Assembly: GCA_048213135.1 (NCBI GenBank)
Contig: PS015257.1
Location: forward strand, 71,835-116,673
Reading direction: 5' to 3'
Length of the DNA: 44,839 bases
Source: Reclinomonas americana ATCC 50394
Taxonomy: Eukaryota > Jakobida > Jakobea > Jakobida
Below are positions 1-10,711 of this stretch, one piece after another. The notes beneath the pieces are model-generated. The model searched no databases and had not been told where the DNA came from. It saw only the letters and a list, made by a program, of their open reading frames with translations. Each line of letters opens with the position of its first letter. The first letter of the stretch is position 1. The translations under genes were made by a program, and so were the position numbers.

Positions 1-200
1 GGAGAGAGGAGAGGAGAGGAGAGGAGAGAGGAGAGAGGAGAGGGAAAGGTTGGTGAGAAGGGCGAAGCGAGCAGGTGAAGGGAAACAAGAAGGGAAAGGA
101 ATACGAGAAAGGAGCGAGCCAGAAGGGAATGGGAAGAGGGAAAGGGAAGGGAAACAAAAAGTGAGGGGAGTACAGACACAGGCGAAGTGACAATGCGAAA
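1..200. repeat. GA-rich degenerate purine tract
   Basis: The plus strand is almost pure G/A with GGAGA and GGGAAA motifs. On the minus strand it is a long polypyrimidine stretch downstream of the last visible ribophorin exon. It most likely belongs to an expanded intron of that gene, which is inferred because the membrane-anchor exon is not in the window. Confidence 0.6.
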
Positions 201-279
201 ACGTGCATGACGCTTGAATGTGCATAAACAAGTCTCAATGTCTGGCGACGAGCCGTTGCTATTCGTGACCCTCACAAAC

Positions 280-2708
280 CTGAATGTCGGCATTGTGATC
301 AAACACCACGTTGTTCTTCACCAGCTTGAGGACCTTGCGTCCCTCCGTGTCCAAATACAGCTTCGTGTGCTCCATGCTGTGCGAATCGACGCCATAGGCA
401 TACTTGAAGTCCACGTCACTGCGACGAGTGACACGCGTCAGTGGCGGTGACAAGTAATCAAGCTCTCATCCCAGCACTGCGCAACTCGGCACCCTCCGGC
501 AGAATCACACGCAAAACGTACTTACGCGCGGCGACCTTGGCCAGCGCCGAGGAGAACGGGTAACGCAGCACCATCTTGCCGTCGTCGGGACGCTGGAACA
601 GCACATCGTCAATCAGAGTGTTGTGGCCAAACATAATGTGCGTTTTCCAGCCGCCAAAGAGCGGATAGCGGGGGTACATGTTCAGCTGCCGCCAGGAAAA
701 CACAGCCGGTCAGACTGGCAAAAAAACAAGAGGATTCGTTTCGTGGTGACGCAACAATGGCTCCCTTGTCGTCAAAAGCAACGGCCGAGGACGACACGTT
801 GCCGATCTCGTCGCGGAAGTACAACCCGTAGGTGTTGAGCGGCATGAATGCCACTGTGCTGCGCATGGCGTTGGCGCTCCACGTTTCCGGGTTACGAGTG
901 TACTCCAGGCGAGAGAACGGCTGCTTCAGCCTGCACGCACCAAGAGAGTCAGCGTCGTGCACTGCGGTGACGATAGTGGCGCGAGGCCGACGCAACTTGG
1001 CGCCGACGTGCTTGATGGTGGCACTCTCCTCCACACGAATGTTGCCCCAGTGCGAGATCTCGATTTCGCGCTCGATCAGCGGCGCGACCAGCAGCGGCTC
1101 GTTGTTTTCAGTCTGAATGGCCAGCTCGGACTCGGAGAACGGGGCGACGCCTGCGGAGCGAGGGAGTGAGAGGAGGCGATGACAGAGGAAGAGAGACTTT
1201 TCTCCTGTGTAGACGCAACTGTCGTACGGTCCAAATGTCAGCTTCTTGCCGTCGCGCTTGCTCGGCTCCTTGGCCGTGAAATGCTCGACGCGAGTGGTCG
1301 CCAGGGTGACCTCGGTCTCCTGGCGCACAGTGCGGTACGGCGAGAAGAAGTAGTGGTTGCCGAGGAAGAGCACCGTCTGACGCTCGTTCTGCTCCATCTC
1401 CGACGGGTACGCATCAAAGCCCTCAATCAGCACAATCGTCACGCCAATGGCGGAGCGCTCGCCCGGGCCCACTGGCTCCTTCAGCAGCACGTCGTAGAAC
1501 TTGCCACTGTGTTGGGTTCGTGGTGAGGGAAGGAGAGGGATAGAGGGAGAAGGGAGGGAGAGAGAGGTGCGCAACTCCTTGACGACTTCCAACTCGGGCT
1601 CCGTCTCGGATTCCACGTGGAGGAAGGCCAGGCGTGAGAGCTCCAGGTCGTCGAATGCCAGCTGAGGGGGGAGGGGGAAAGAGTGAGGGAACGGAGGGGC
1701 AAGGGGAAAAGGGAGAGGGTGGAGCATATCAACAAGAGAATGGAACGAAGCGAGGTGAACGAGAGAAAGACGCGGAAGACTATAGGAGGAAACAGAGAAC
1801 GACGTGAACGAAATGCGAGCACAGCGAGCGAGTGCTGTGAGAAGGAAGACGCAGCGCGACAATGCAGCATTGCAACAGCATGCGCGATAGAGAAGGTGGA
1901 GCGAAACGAGAACACAGCGAGAGAGAAGAGACGAGTGCGGAGAGGAGGAAGACACCGTGTGTGAAAATGCGGCACTGAAAGAGAGCAGAAGGCAGAGCAA
2001 CAGTGGAAGATGAAACGAAATGAGAGCACAGCGAGAGAGAAGAGACGAGTGCTGAGAGGAGAAAGACACAGCGCGACAATGCAGCATTGCAACAGCATGC
2101 GCGATAGACAAGGTGGAGCAAAATGAGAGCACAGCGAGAGAGAAGAGGCGCACATGGAAAAGAGGAAGACGCAGTGCGGCAATGCAGCGTTGCAAATATG
2201 GCAGAGGATGAACACGAGCAACGATCGACGTATGACGAGCGATCATCACGAGGAGGAAGAGCGCATGAAGTGCAGGAAAGCCACGGAACAAAGAGAGAAA
2301 GAGAGAGAGAGAGAGAGAGCGAGAGAGCACGATGCCACCTGTCACGAAAACCTGCAATTCCTCCGCCACTCATGACACACACTCGGAATCGCCCCACTCA
2401 CACAGCACAAGCACAGACACACAAACACACTCAACTCGATACTTGGCCACCGACTCCTTTGCATCCTTGCTGTTGCGGAACCGAATCGAAATCTGGTACC
2501 CTATACACACACACACACACAAACACACACTCAGCACACACACACTCTCTCCCTCTCTCACACACAGACACACATACACGCAACGAGCGAGATTCCTGCT
2601 CAGATCCAACTTGCGTTCCACACGCTCATTCACAATCGCACTCTCCGCCACACACGCACACACAACAACAAGCAACACACAAACAACAAACACGCCACGT
2701 GTCATCAT
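280..2708 (-). CDS. RPN1: Ribophorin I, oligosaccharyltransferase subunit OST1 (C-terminus off the window)
   Basis: This is a subunit of the ER oligosaccharyltransferase, which N-glycosylates nascent proteins. Eight exons join in phase: 2708-2585, 2500-2436, 1661-1576, 1506-1220, 1150-997, 930-756, 685-486 and 418-280. Exon 1 encodes a signal peptide (MMTRGVFVVCVLLVVV) followed by VNERVERKLDLS, like the mature start of animal ribophorin I. Family hallmarks in order are GNHYFFSPY, EISHWGNI, FRDEIGNVSSS, YPLFGGWKTH and ILPEGA. The transmembrane segment and cytosolic tail that should follow ADIQ are absent: a GTTTGTGAG donor follows and the rest lies left of position 1. Six of the eight donors read GTTGCG. 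Intron 2 (1662-2435) is a 774-nt minisatellite array. The start is the first of two tandem ATGs. Family assignment is very secure. Confidence 0.93.
1662..2435 (-). repeat. Expanded intron 2 of ribophorin I with ~92-112 bp minisatellite
   Basis: Degenerate tandem units share GAGCACAGCGAGAGAGAAG and GCGACAATGCAGCATTGCAA, starting near 1818, 1910, 2022 and 2126. The tract then runs into GA-rich sequence. The intron is about ten times longer than most other introns of the same gene. Long open frames across it encode only Ser/Leu/Phe-rich repeats and are not genes. Confidence 0.75.
2501..2584 (-). repeat. Ribophorin intron 1 containing a CA/GT microsatellite
   Basis: Bounded by GTTGCGTG and TATAG on the minus strand, this 84-nt intron is mostly (GT)n. 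Removing it restores the frame NLA-R-YQIS expected for the family. Confidence 0.8.
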
Positions 2709-2789
2709 CTCGTCACCACCTGCAAAACACAAAGAGAGAGAGAAGAGAGAGTGAGAGAGAGAGCGCAATGTCGACACAAACACACACAG

Positions 2790-3355
2790 GAAGAATGTGT
2801 GTGTGAGTGTGTGTGTGCAGGAGTGTGTGAAAGAGTGTGCGCAAGTGTGTGTGTGTGCAAGAGTGTGTGTGTGTGTGTGTGCAAGAGTGTGTGCAAGTGT
2901 GTGCAAGAGTGTGTGCAAGTGTGCATGTATGTGCAAGTGTGTGTGCAAGTGTGTGAAAGAGTGTGTGCAAGTGTGTGCAANNNNNNNNNNNNNNNNNNNN
3001 NNNNNNNNNNNNNNNNNNNNNNNNNNNNNNNNNNNNNNNNNNNNNNNNNNNNNNNNNNNNNNNNNNNNNNNNNNNNNNNNNNNNNNNNNNNNNNNNNNNN
3101 NNNNNNNNNNNNNNNNNNNNNNNNNNNNNNNNNNNNNNNNNNNNNNNNNNNNNNNNNNNNNNNNNNNNNNNNNNNNNNNNNNNNNNNNNNNNNNNNNNNN
3201 NNNNNNNNNNNNNNNNNNNNNNNNNNNNNNNNNNNNNNNNNNNNNNNNNNNNNNNNNNNNNNNNNNNNNNNNNNNNNNNNNNNNNNNNNNNNNNNNNNNN
3301 NNNNNNNNNNNNNNNNNNNNNNNNNNNNNNNNNNNNNNNNNNNGTAGTGTGTGAG

Positions 3356-3414
<59 letters not shown>

Positions 3415-3500
3415 CACCTTTGTGTGTCGTGTGTCTTGTGACTGAGTGTTGGTTGATCAGTCATTCATTCTCTCTCTCTCTCTCTTTCTCTCTTTTGTTT
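2790..3500. repeat. GT microsatellite block with assembly gap
   Basis: A GTGTGTGCAA/GTGTGTGAAAGA tract at 2797-2980 is followed by an N run (2981-3343), a pure (GT)n of about 50 bp (3359-3411) and a (CT)n tract (3472-3494). It separates the divergent 5' ends of ribophorin I and DENR and probably includes both promoters. No promoter element is recognisable. Confidence 0.8.
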
Positions 3501-3510
3501 GTTTGAGAGG

Positions 3511-3769
3511 ATGGCAAGTGCGTCTTCTGAGCGCTCATTAGTGCCTGTGGAGGTTGAGTATTGCCCGAGTTGCGTTGCTTTGCGTTGCTTGCATATAAAG
3601 GAGAGTGTGTGTGTGACATGTTTGTTTGTTTGTGTTTGTTTTTTAGATTGTGGAGTGCCGCCCGAGTATTGCGAGTTTATGCCGACGTTTAACAAGTGTA
3701 AGCCGTGGTTGCGTGAGCATCATCCGGAGTTGTATCCGCAGTTGTTGGCTGGTGAGTGTGTGAATGTGA

Positions 3770-3801
<32 letters not shown>

Positions 3802-3813
3802 TTGAGAGGGGGA

Positions 3814-3844
<31 letters not shown>

Positions 3845-3922
3845 TGTGTGTGAGTGAGAGAGAGAGACAGGCACACGCACACACCCTCTCTCTTCACATG
3901 CTNNNNNNNNNNNNNNNNNNNN

Positions 3923-3957
<35 letters not shown>

Positions 3958-5165
3958 GTGGACGCTCTATAACACACACGCTCTCTCACAAACACGTCTC
4001 ATTCTTCACACAATGCATGCGGTCTCACTCACTCTCACTCTCTCTTCATTCGCTCTCTTTACACACGCACCCTCCCCTGTCTCTGATTCACACTCACTTT
4101 CTTGCACTCTCCTCTTATAGACCCTCTCCCAACTCTCACTCGCGCACACGCACACACTCTCACGCTCTTCACATGCTCTCACTCTCTCTCTCTCTCTCAT
4201 TCTCTTCACATGCTCTCACTCTCATTCTCTGCACATGTTCTCACTCTCTTCCTTCTCTCTCCTTACACACACCCCCTCCCCTGTCTCTGATTCACACTTA
4301 TTTCCTTTGCACTCTTCTCATATACACCCTCCCAACTCTCACGCGCGTACACGCACACACTCTCATTCTCTTCACATGCTCTCACTCTCTCATTCTCTGC
4401 ACATTCTCTCACTCTCCCTCCCTCTGCTCCCTCTCCTCCCTCCCCCTCCCTCTTCTCCCTCTTCTCCTCACTTCCCCTCTTCTCGCCATCAGAGCGAATC
4501 AGTGTCGACGACGGTGCGTCGGGCTCCGGCGCTGCGGCCGTGGATGCTGCCGCCACGACGACGACGACGACGACCACCACCACCGCCACTGCTGCTGCTG
4601 CTGCTGCTGAGGACTCTGCGAGTGCTGCGGGTGGAGAGGCCAGTGGATCAGGTGCCACAGCCACTGCTGCTGCTGGGGGAGAGGGCGAGGTGGATGGCCT
4701 GGAAAAGTTCATTGTGGATGGCGAGGGAAGCGATGAAGACGATGCGCCGAAGAAGAGGAAGAAGAAGAAGGGATCGCAGGTGCTCAATCGCTCTCTCACT
4801 CGCTCACTCTCGTCCGCTCTCTCGCCGCTGTGCTTATCATCTTCGTGCAGCCCACGGGCAATCCCGAGGTGGTGCTGTCGTTTGAGCGCCGCAAGGGCAA
4901 GCGCATGGTCACGCTGATTGCGGGCCTGGAGCACTTTGGGTTGAACCTGAAGGACGCCAGCAAGGCGCTCAAGCGCAAGCTGGCGTCATCGGTCAATGTG
5001 ACGCAGAATCCGACGACGGGTCAGGAGGTGCTCGAGGCGCACGGCGACAAGTTTGGCGACCTGCTTCTCGGCATGATCACGGGCGAGTTTGGCGTGCCCA
5101 TTCAGCAGGTGTTTGTGATTCCCGACCGGAAGAAGATACCCGCGAGGGACTGGAATCCGCAGTGA
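3511..5165 (+). CDS. DENR: Density-regulated protein DENR (SUI1-domain translation factor)
   Basis: DENR pairs with MCTS1 in other eukaryotes and acts on 40S subunits in re-initiation and recycling. Four exons join in phase: 3511-3568, 3647-3751, 4493-4779 and 4851-5165. The N-terminal module YCPNCGVPPEYCEF, followed by an Asn-Lys-Cys and a Trp-Leu helix, matches the Cys-containing DENR N-terminus. Exon 3 encodes an Ala/Thr homopolymer linker, an acidic patch and a Lys-rich run. Exon 4 is the C-terminal SUI1 domain, with GLEHFGLNLKDASK, GDKFGDLLLGMI and VFVIPDRKK. The first donor is GTTGCG; the second is canonical GTGAGT. Intron 2 (3752-4492, 741 nt) holds microsatellites and a gap. Start chosen: ATG 3511, the first in frame, keeping the short N-terminus usual for the family. 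Confidence 0.92.
3752..4492 (+). repeat. Expanded DENR intron 2: GA/CT microsatellites and CT-rich minisatellite
   Basis: It starts GTGAGTGTG, passes a (GA)n tract (about 3785-3870), a 20-N gap (3903-3922) and (CT)n (3923-3955). Repeated units containing CTCTTCACATGCTCTCACTCTC and ACACCCTCCCCTGTCTCTGATTCACACT follow, and it ends CCATCAG. The flanking exons splice in phase. Confidence 0.8.
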
Positions 5166-5464
5166 GGGGCGAGTGGATGAATGAGAGCGGGAGAGAGGTA
5201 CCGATAAGATAGAGTGAAAAAGCCAACAGTTGATGTTCAGTTGTGTTCTCTCTCCTTGCTGCTCCTGCTCGTGCTGGGTTTTGGAGCGAGTCTCCGCGCG
5301 GGTGTGTGTCTCCCTCCACTCTGTCTGCCGCGCGTGCCACTTTCTTCGGCAACGTGGACTGGTAGCGCCGCCACGTCTCTCCACTCAACACTCAGCCGTG
5401 CCCGACAGTCACTGCCACAACTCCATCAGTCAACAGCTGCAGCAGCAGCAGCACGACACGTACG
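5166..5464. other. Intergenic spacer between convergent genes
   Basis: It lies between the DENR stop and the stop of the minus-strand chaperonin, so it should hold both 3' UTRs. It contains a short CAGCAG run near 5435-5455. No gene or RNA structure is recognised. Confidence 0.6.
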
Positions 5465-7129
5465 TCAATGCCCACCTTGCAGCAGCAGGCATGCCATGTC
5501 GCATGCCGTCTGCAACACAGCGTTCTTGACTGCCAACTCATCCCACACCACACACGTCGTCGGGAGTCCGCTCTCCCGCAACTGGCGCTGACGGCGGTCG
5601 ACTGTTTGTCAAGTCAGCAGCCTGCTTGCAGGCAGTCTCACTCACGACCGCAGACGCAACGCATGCCCGCCAGGTCCGACGTTCCACCGTCCAGCGAATT
5701 GATCATTAGCGTGCGTGGAATCGCCAGCAGGGCGCGAGCCAGCGCCTCGCCACCACACTGTGACACCACTGTCGGTTATCGAACATCGACCACGTCCAGT
5801 CGCTGTGTTTGCACCGTACCTCGTCTTCACCATCCCACTCTGCGATCTGCCGTCGCAACTGATCTGCCAACAGGAGCTCCGTGTCACCGTTGCCGGGCAC
5901 AACCTGCCGTTCATCGTCAATTGAGTAGCAACAACACGGAAACACATTCACACACATACCTCGGGCGTCAACATTCGTCTCCTTACGGCATCCAGAGCGC
6001 GTTCGGCACTGCGGGTGTGGTCGCCACACACCTCCACTGTGCTACCCCGCACCACCACCGAGCAGTGCGGCTGTGGCGTCCCCTCAAACACGACTATTCC
6101 CTCCTGCTCGCCAAGTCGAATGGTGCGCACACGCCCGACCGTCATCACCATGGCAGGCAGCGCGTCACCATCGAGTCGCACCTGCAGAGCGTGCGCTAGC
6201 CGTCGCATGTCGACAGTGCTCACGTGTGTGAGTACTACCAGGCCGGCGGCAGAGAGGTATTGCAGAATGGCGTCATGAACGCGTCCGCCGACAACCACCT
6301 GCGATCGCCACACAGCGTGTCATCATCGCTGCGCTTCATATACTCAGCTGTGTGTGTCTGTCACGCAAAGAACAAACCACGTTGGCACCGGTGTCAATCA
6401 CGGCCTGAGCCTGCGCCGCGTACACGCGATCTTCATCGCTCGCCCATGTCTGCAGGTGCTCCGGTGTGTCGAGGGAGGCCACCAGCGACGCCTGTGCAAG
6501 GAAGTGAGAATCGCGCATGTTTTTTGTCTCTCTCGTGGACTGCATGCACGCAGAGACCATGGTGCGATCCCGCTCCAACGCATCAGCTTGCAGCAACACA
6601 CGTGAGTCTCTCAACGAAGATTTCAGAGTCTGTTGTCGACAAGAGAGTGAGACCACAACAAGTGCGGAAGAAAGCAGTCGCAGCGCCAGACCCCGGATGC
6701 CAGTCGTCCCGATTGGACGAGCACACCACTGAACAACTCCGAGGCCTCCACGGTGCGACCCGACACGCCCACCACCTGCACACGTGCTCTCCACTGCTTA
6801 TCCCAGCCACCATCGACGCTCCTGACCTGCTCCACTGCTCGCACAAGCAGCGGTACGAGCTCCGCCGACGCTTCCTTGAGCGTGTACGCCAGCACACGCT
6901 CCACCAGAGTCTTCCAACCCATTGCATCAGCGCGGGAGACCACGGGAGCAACACAAGCGCGAGAGCAGTACCTCCTCACGCGATTCCACGCGCGACAAGG
7001 ACGGCAGCAACTCCTCGCAAAGCACATGACGGGCACGACGAAGACCGCAGACGAGCTTGTGTCGGGCGACGCCTCGACGACGCATCACCTCGGCGCTCTC
7101 TTGCCTACGGACGAGGGGGGGAGGAGATG

Positions 7130-7160
<31 letters not shown>

Positions 7161-7256
7161 AGGAGAAGGAGGGGAGGAAGGGAAGGAGGAGAAGGAGGAG
7201 GAGGAGGAGGAGGAGGAGGAGGAGGAGGAGGAGGAGGAGGAGGAGGAAGAAGAAGA

Positions 7257-7349
<93 letters not shown>

Positions 7350-7404
7350 NNNNNNNNNNNNNNNNNNNNGAGAGTAGTAGAGTAGAGAGAGACGAGAGAG
7401 AGAG

Positions 7405-7475
<71 letters not shown>

Positions 7476-8020
7476 AGAAGAAGAAGAAGAAGAAGAAGAA
7501 GAAGAAGAAGAAGAAGAAGAAGAAGAAGAAGAGGAAGAGGGGGAAGAATGGGAAGAGCAAGAAGGAGAATAAGGAGGAAGAAGAAGTAGGAAGAGAAGGA
7601 GAACGCAGTGAGAGACCGACTGGAAACGCAGAGGGAAGGGGAATGAGACAACTCAGTCTGCGCAACATAATGGCCTGTGTCAAGAGCACCACAGACGCGA
7701 CTCCATCACCACATTCACGATCGAGGGCTGAGCATGCACGGATAATCATGCGTGCCACTGGTCGCTGTTCCATGGCCGCGTATACTTGTCGCAAGAGATG
7801 CATGGTGGAGGCATGTGCAATGAGCGATCTGTGTGAGTGAGCGAGAGAGGAAGAAGAAGGAGAAGGAGGAGAAGACATAACAAGAAGAAGATGAAGATGA
7901 AGAAGACGAAGAAGAAGAGTTGCATTCTCACTTTCCATCCGGCTGAATGACGAGTTTGCCAAGCGCATTGGGACCTAAGCAAGTGGCCACCAAGTCGGCG
8001 AGAAGCTGCACGTCTTCCAT
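5465..8020 (-). CDS. Divergent group II chaperonin, BBS/MKKS-like
   Basis: The spliced product aligns by eye with CCT/TCP-1 chaperonins. Exons traceable in phase are 8020-7932, 7828-7667, 7104-6972, 6910-6692, 6629-6558, 6491-6378, 6298-5960 and one from 5903, then two less certain C-terminal exons to TGA 5465. Landmarks are LADLVATCLGPNALGK (equatorial, LGPxG-like), RPVARMIIRAC then GDGVASVVLL at the GDGTT position, VGVSGRTVEASEL (apical), GGRVHDAILQYL, CSVVVRGS, PGNGDTELL at the GGGAxE position, AIPRTL, and a C-terminal VVWDELAVKNAVLQ. The ATP-loop Thr residues and the NDGA motif are replaced, as in BBS10/BBS12/MKKS rather than CCT subunits. Which of these it is cannot be decided. Intron 2 contains a large GAG/GA/GAA microsatellite. 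A 61-nt intron at 6911-6971 is inferred from phase only. Confidence 0.75.
7105..7666 (-). repeat. Expanded chaperonin intron 2 with GAG/GA/GAA microsatellites
   Basis: Between donor GTTGCG (7666) and acceptor CGTAG (7105) the plus strand reads (GAG)n, (GA)n, a 20-N gap (7350-7369), (GA)n and (GAA)n. The flanking exons join as ATT-ATG-CAA in frame. Confidence 0.8.
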
Positions 8021-8110
8021 GTGTCGGATTTGTGAAACACGACACGTCCTGTGAAGCTCCCTCCACTCCCTTCCTCGGAAAAAAACCTATCTCACTGCGT
8101 GTATTAATTA

Positions 8111-9844
8111 TCATCCTTCTCTTGGCGGCAACGGCTCATCGGCAACCTCACTCCACACTCCGTGCGGTCGCATGGCTTGGTCCTTGTTCTCGCCGGCAAA
8201 GTGCAACTGCAACGCCGCCACCACCACCACCCGCGCAATGAGCAGACGAAACGAATGCAGACACGCGCTCTCAGACACTGAGGACGAACCACTACGGCCT
8301 TGGCGGCGTCGATCTTGACTTCGCGATGCAGCAAGCCCATGTATCCGAACACGTGATTGGCACGGGTGGTGTCGAAGAACTCGACAGTCATGCGTGCCAG
8401 TCGCGCGTGGTACTCGGCGAGGAAGTTCATCTGGTCCTCCTCGAACCACTCCCAGTGCATGTCGATCATGTCGATCAGATGCGCAAAGTACCGCAGTGCG
8501 TACACCGTCGGTCGCGCCGTCCACAGCCCGCCGTTGAAGCACACCTTGCGTTGATTCTCGCGGCAGGCGTGATAGTCGCGCCACACGCACCCTGTCGGTG
8601 TGTAGTTGTAGATCGAGAAGCGTCGCGAGTGCAGCGGCGACTCCAGCACCGGTGACTGGTCACCCGAGCTGCCGCCAAAATTTGTCTGGCCGGCAAAATC
8701 CGCATCCGCCACGTGCGGCTCCAGCAGCGTCGTGAGGTCGCCGATCGGCACCGCATCGACATCAATGTAGAATGGTCGGTAGCCGGCCCGGATCATAGAG
8801 TACGCAATGACGAGTTTCTGCAGCGTGGAGATGTCACCGTTGAAGGGGCCAATGGGACCGCGGCCGACGTGCCTGGTGGAGACGAAACGCGAGTGAGAAT
8901 TGATCTTTGTGAATATGCCTCCCCGGTTGCGCGCCACATCACCATGTCGTGTCGGCCAGAAACACGTCGTCCTTGCTCAGATCGGTGACGCGTAGCACGC
9001 GGTCGTACGTGTACGCCGAGGTGCAGAAGATGAGCGGCCGCACACTCGGTTCGTGATTCTGTCGAAAGTGGAAGAGCCAGTTGCGCAGCATGCGTTCCCA
9101 GGCCTCGCCGGCGACGGAGTTTCGCAGAGTGAAGACGGTGAAGATGACCGGCTCGGTGCGATCGTTGGCCACACGAGGAATGCGCGCGAGATGCGCCGCT
9201 ATCCGTGCCACCAACTCCGTATCCTCGCGGAACGACGACACAAACAGCGACGATGGTGGTGGGGCAGTGGGGTTTCCCACGGCCGCGTTCGCCTCGCGCA
9301 GTGCCACTGGATCGGTCAGCACGCGCCACAAGTACGACTCGACCTGCTCGCACTTGGCCGGCGGCAGCAGGCCAGGAATGAACTCTTCGCCGACCGGCGC
9401 CTCCTTGTCGGGTCTCGCCGGCGGCTCCATCAGACGACCCCGGTCGGTGAACCCGGGCGCAATCGGCGAGCAATCGCACGGGTGCGGCGCTGAGATGCGC
9501 GATGAGAAGACAAATAGTCACAGCGTGCATCTATTTTCCCATCTCTCACCATTCTTCGGCACCGGCATCTCCAAACACGCCAACGCACAGAACGATGCAT
9601 GCGTGCCACTCGCTAGCGCCAACTGCTCACCGTACGCCCACCACGAGAAGCGATCGACGGAGGGTGTCAGTGCCTCCAGCTGTGACTGCGCCACCAGCTG
9701 CTCAAGTAGAAAAAAGGGGTCAGCAAAAAGACAGATACGAGAAAACCAATTTGCGATGACCTTGTGGCGCTCTGCAAAGACTTGCTCCATGACGCGATCG
9801 GCCTGCGCAGGCGCAGTGCATGAGCACGAGGCACAAACGATGAA
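8111..9844 (-). CDS. Nucleotide-diphospho-sugar transferase-like glycosyltransferase (5' end in gap)
   Basis: Joined exons 9697-9550, 9489-8943, 8872-8263 and 8206-8111 give a soluble-looking glycosyltransferase. The core reads IFTVFTLRNSVAG, a region ending FLADTTW, then STLQKLVIAYSMI and FYIDVDAVPIGDL with a DxD-type DVD metal/nucleotide motif. CFNGGLWTARP and an acidic WFEEDQMNFLAEY helix follow. This order fits the Nucleotid_trans (PF03407) type of fold; donor and acceptor are unknown. A further upstream exon, acceptor near 9814 and ending EQVFAERHK, is likely, and the N-terminus lies in the 9845-10576 gap, so no signal anchor is seen. The last intron (8207-8262) is less certain. The stop is only about 90 bp from the start of the next minus-strand gene. 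Confidence 0.68.
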
Positions 9845-10690
<846 letters not shown>

Positions 10691-10711
10691 CTGCCTCTCC
10701 TGTTGTTCCGT

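Noticed and set aside
609-2369. A single 586-residue open frame on the minus strand
   Set aside because: It reads through six ribophorin introns and a minisatellite. The Ser/Leu/Phe-rich part is repeat translation; splicing gives the proper family sequence.
280-2708. GTTGCG introns as U12-type introns
   Set aside because: U12 donors read (A/G)TATCCTT and the branch TTCCTTAAC; neither is present.
2713-3417. Open frames rich in His-Thr or Cys-Val around the gap at 2981-3343
   Set aside because: Translations of (CA)n/(GT)n microsatellite, artificially joined across Ns.
7085-7840. Arg/Glu/Lys or Leu/Ser repeat proteins on both strands
   Set aside because: Translations of GAG/GA/GAA microsatellite inside the chaperonin intron.
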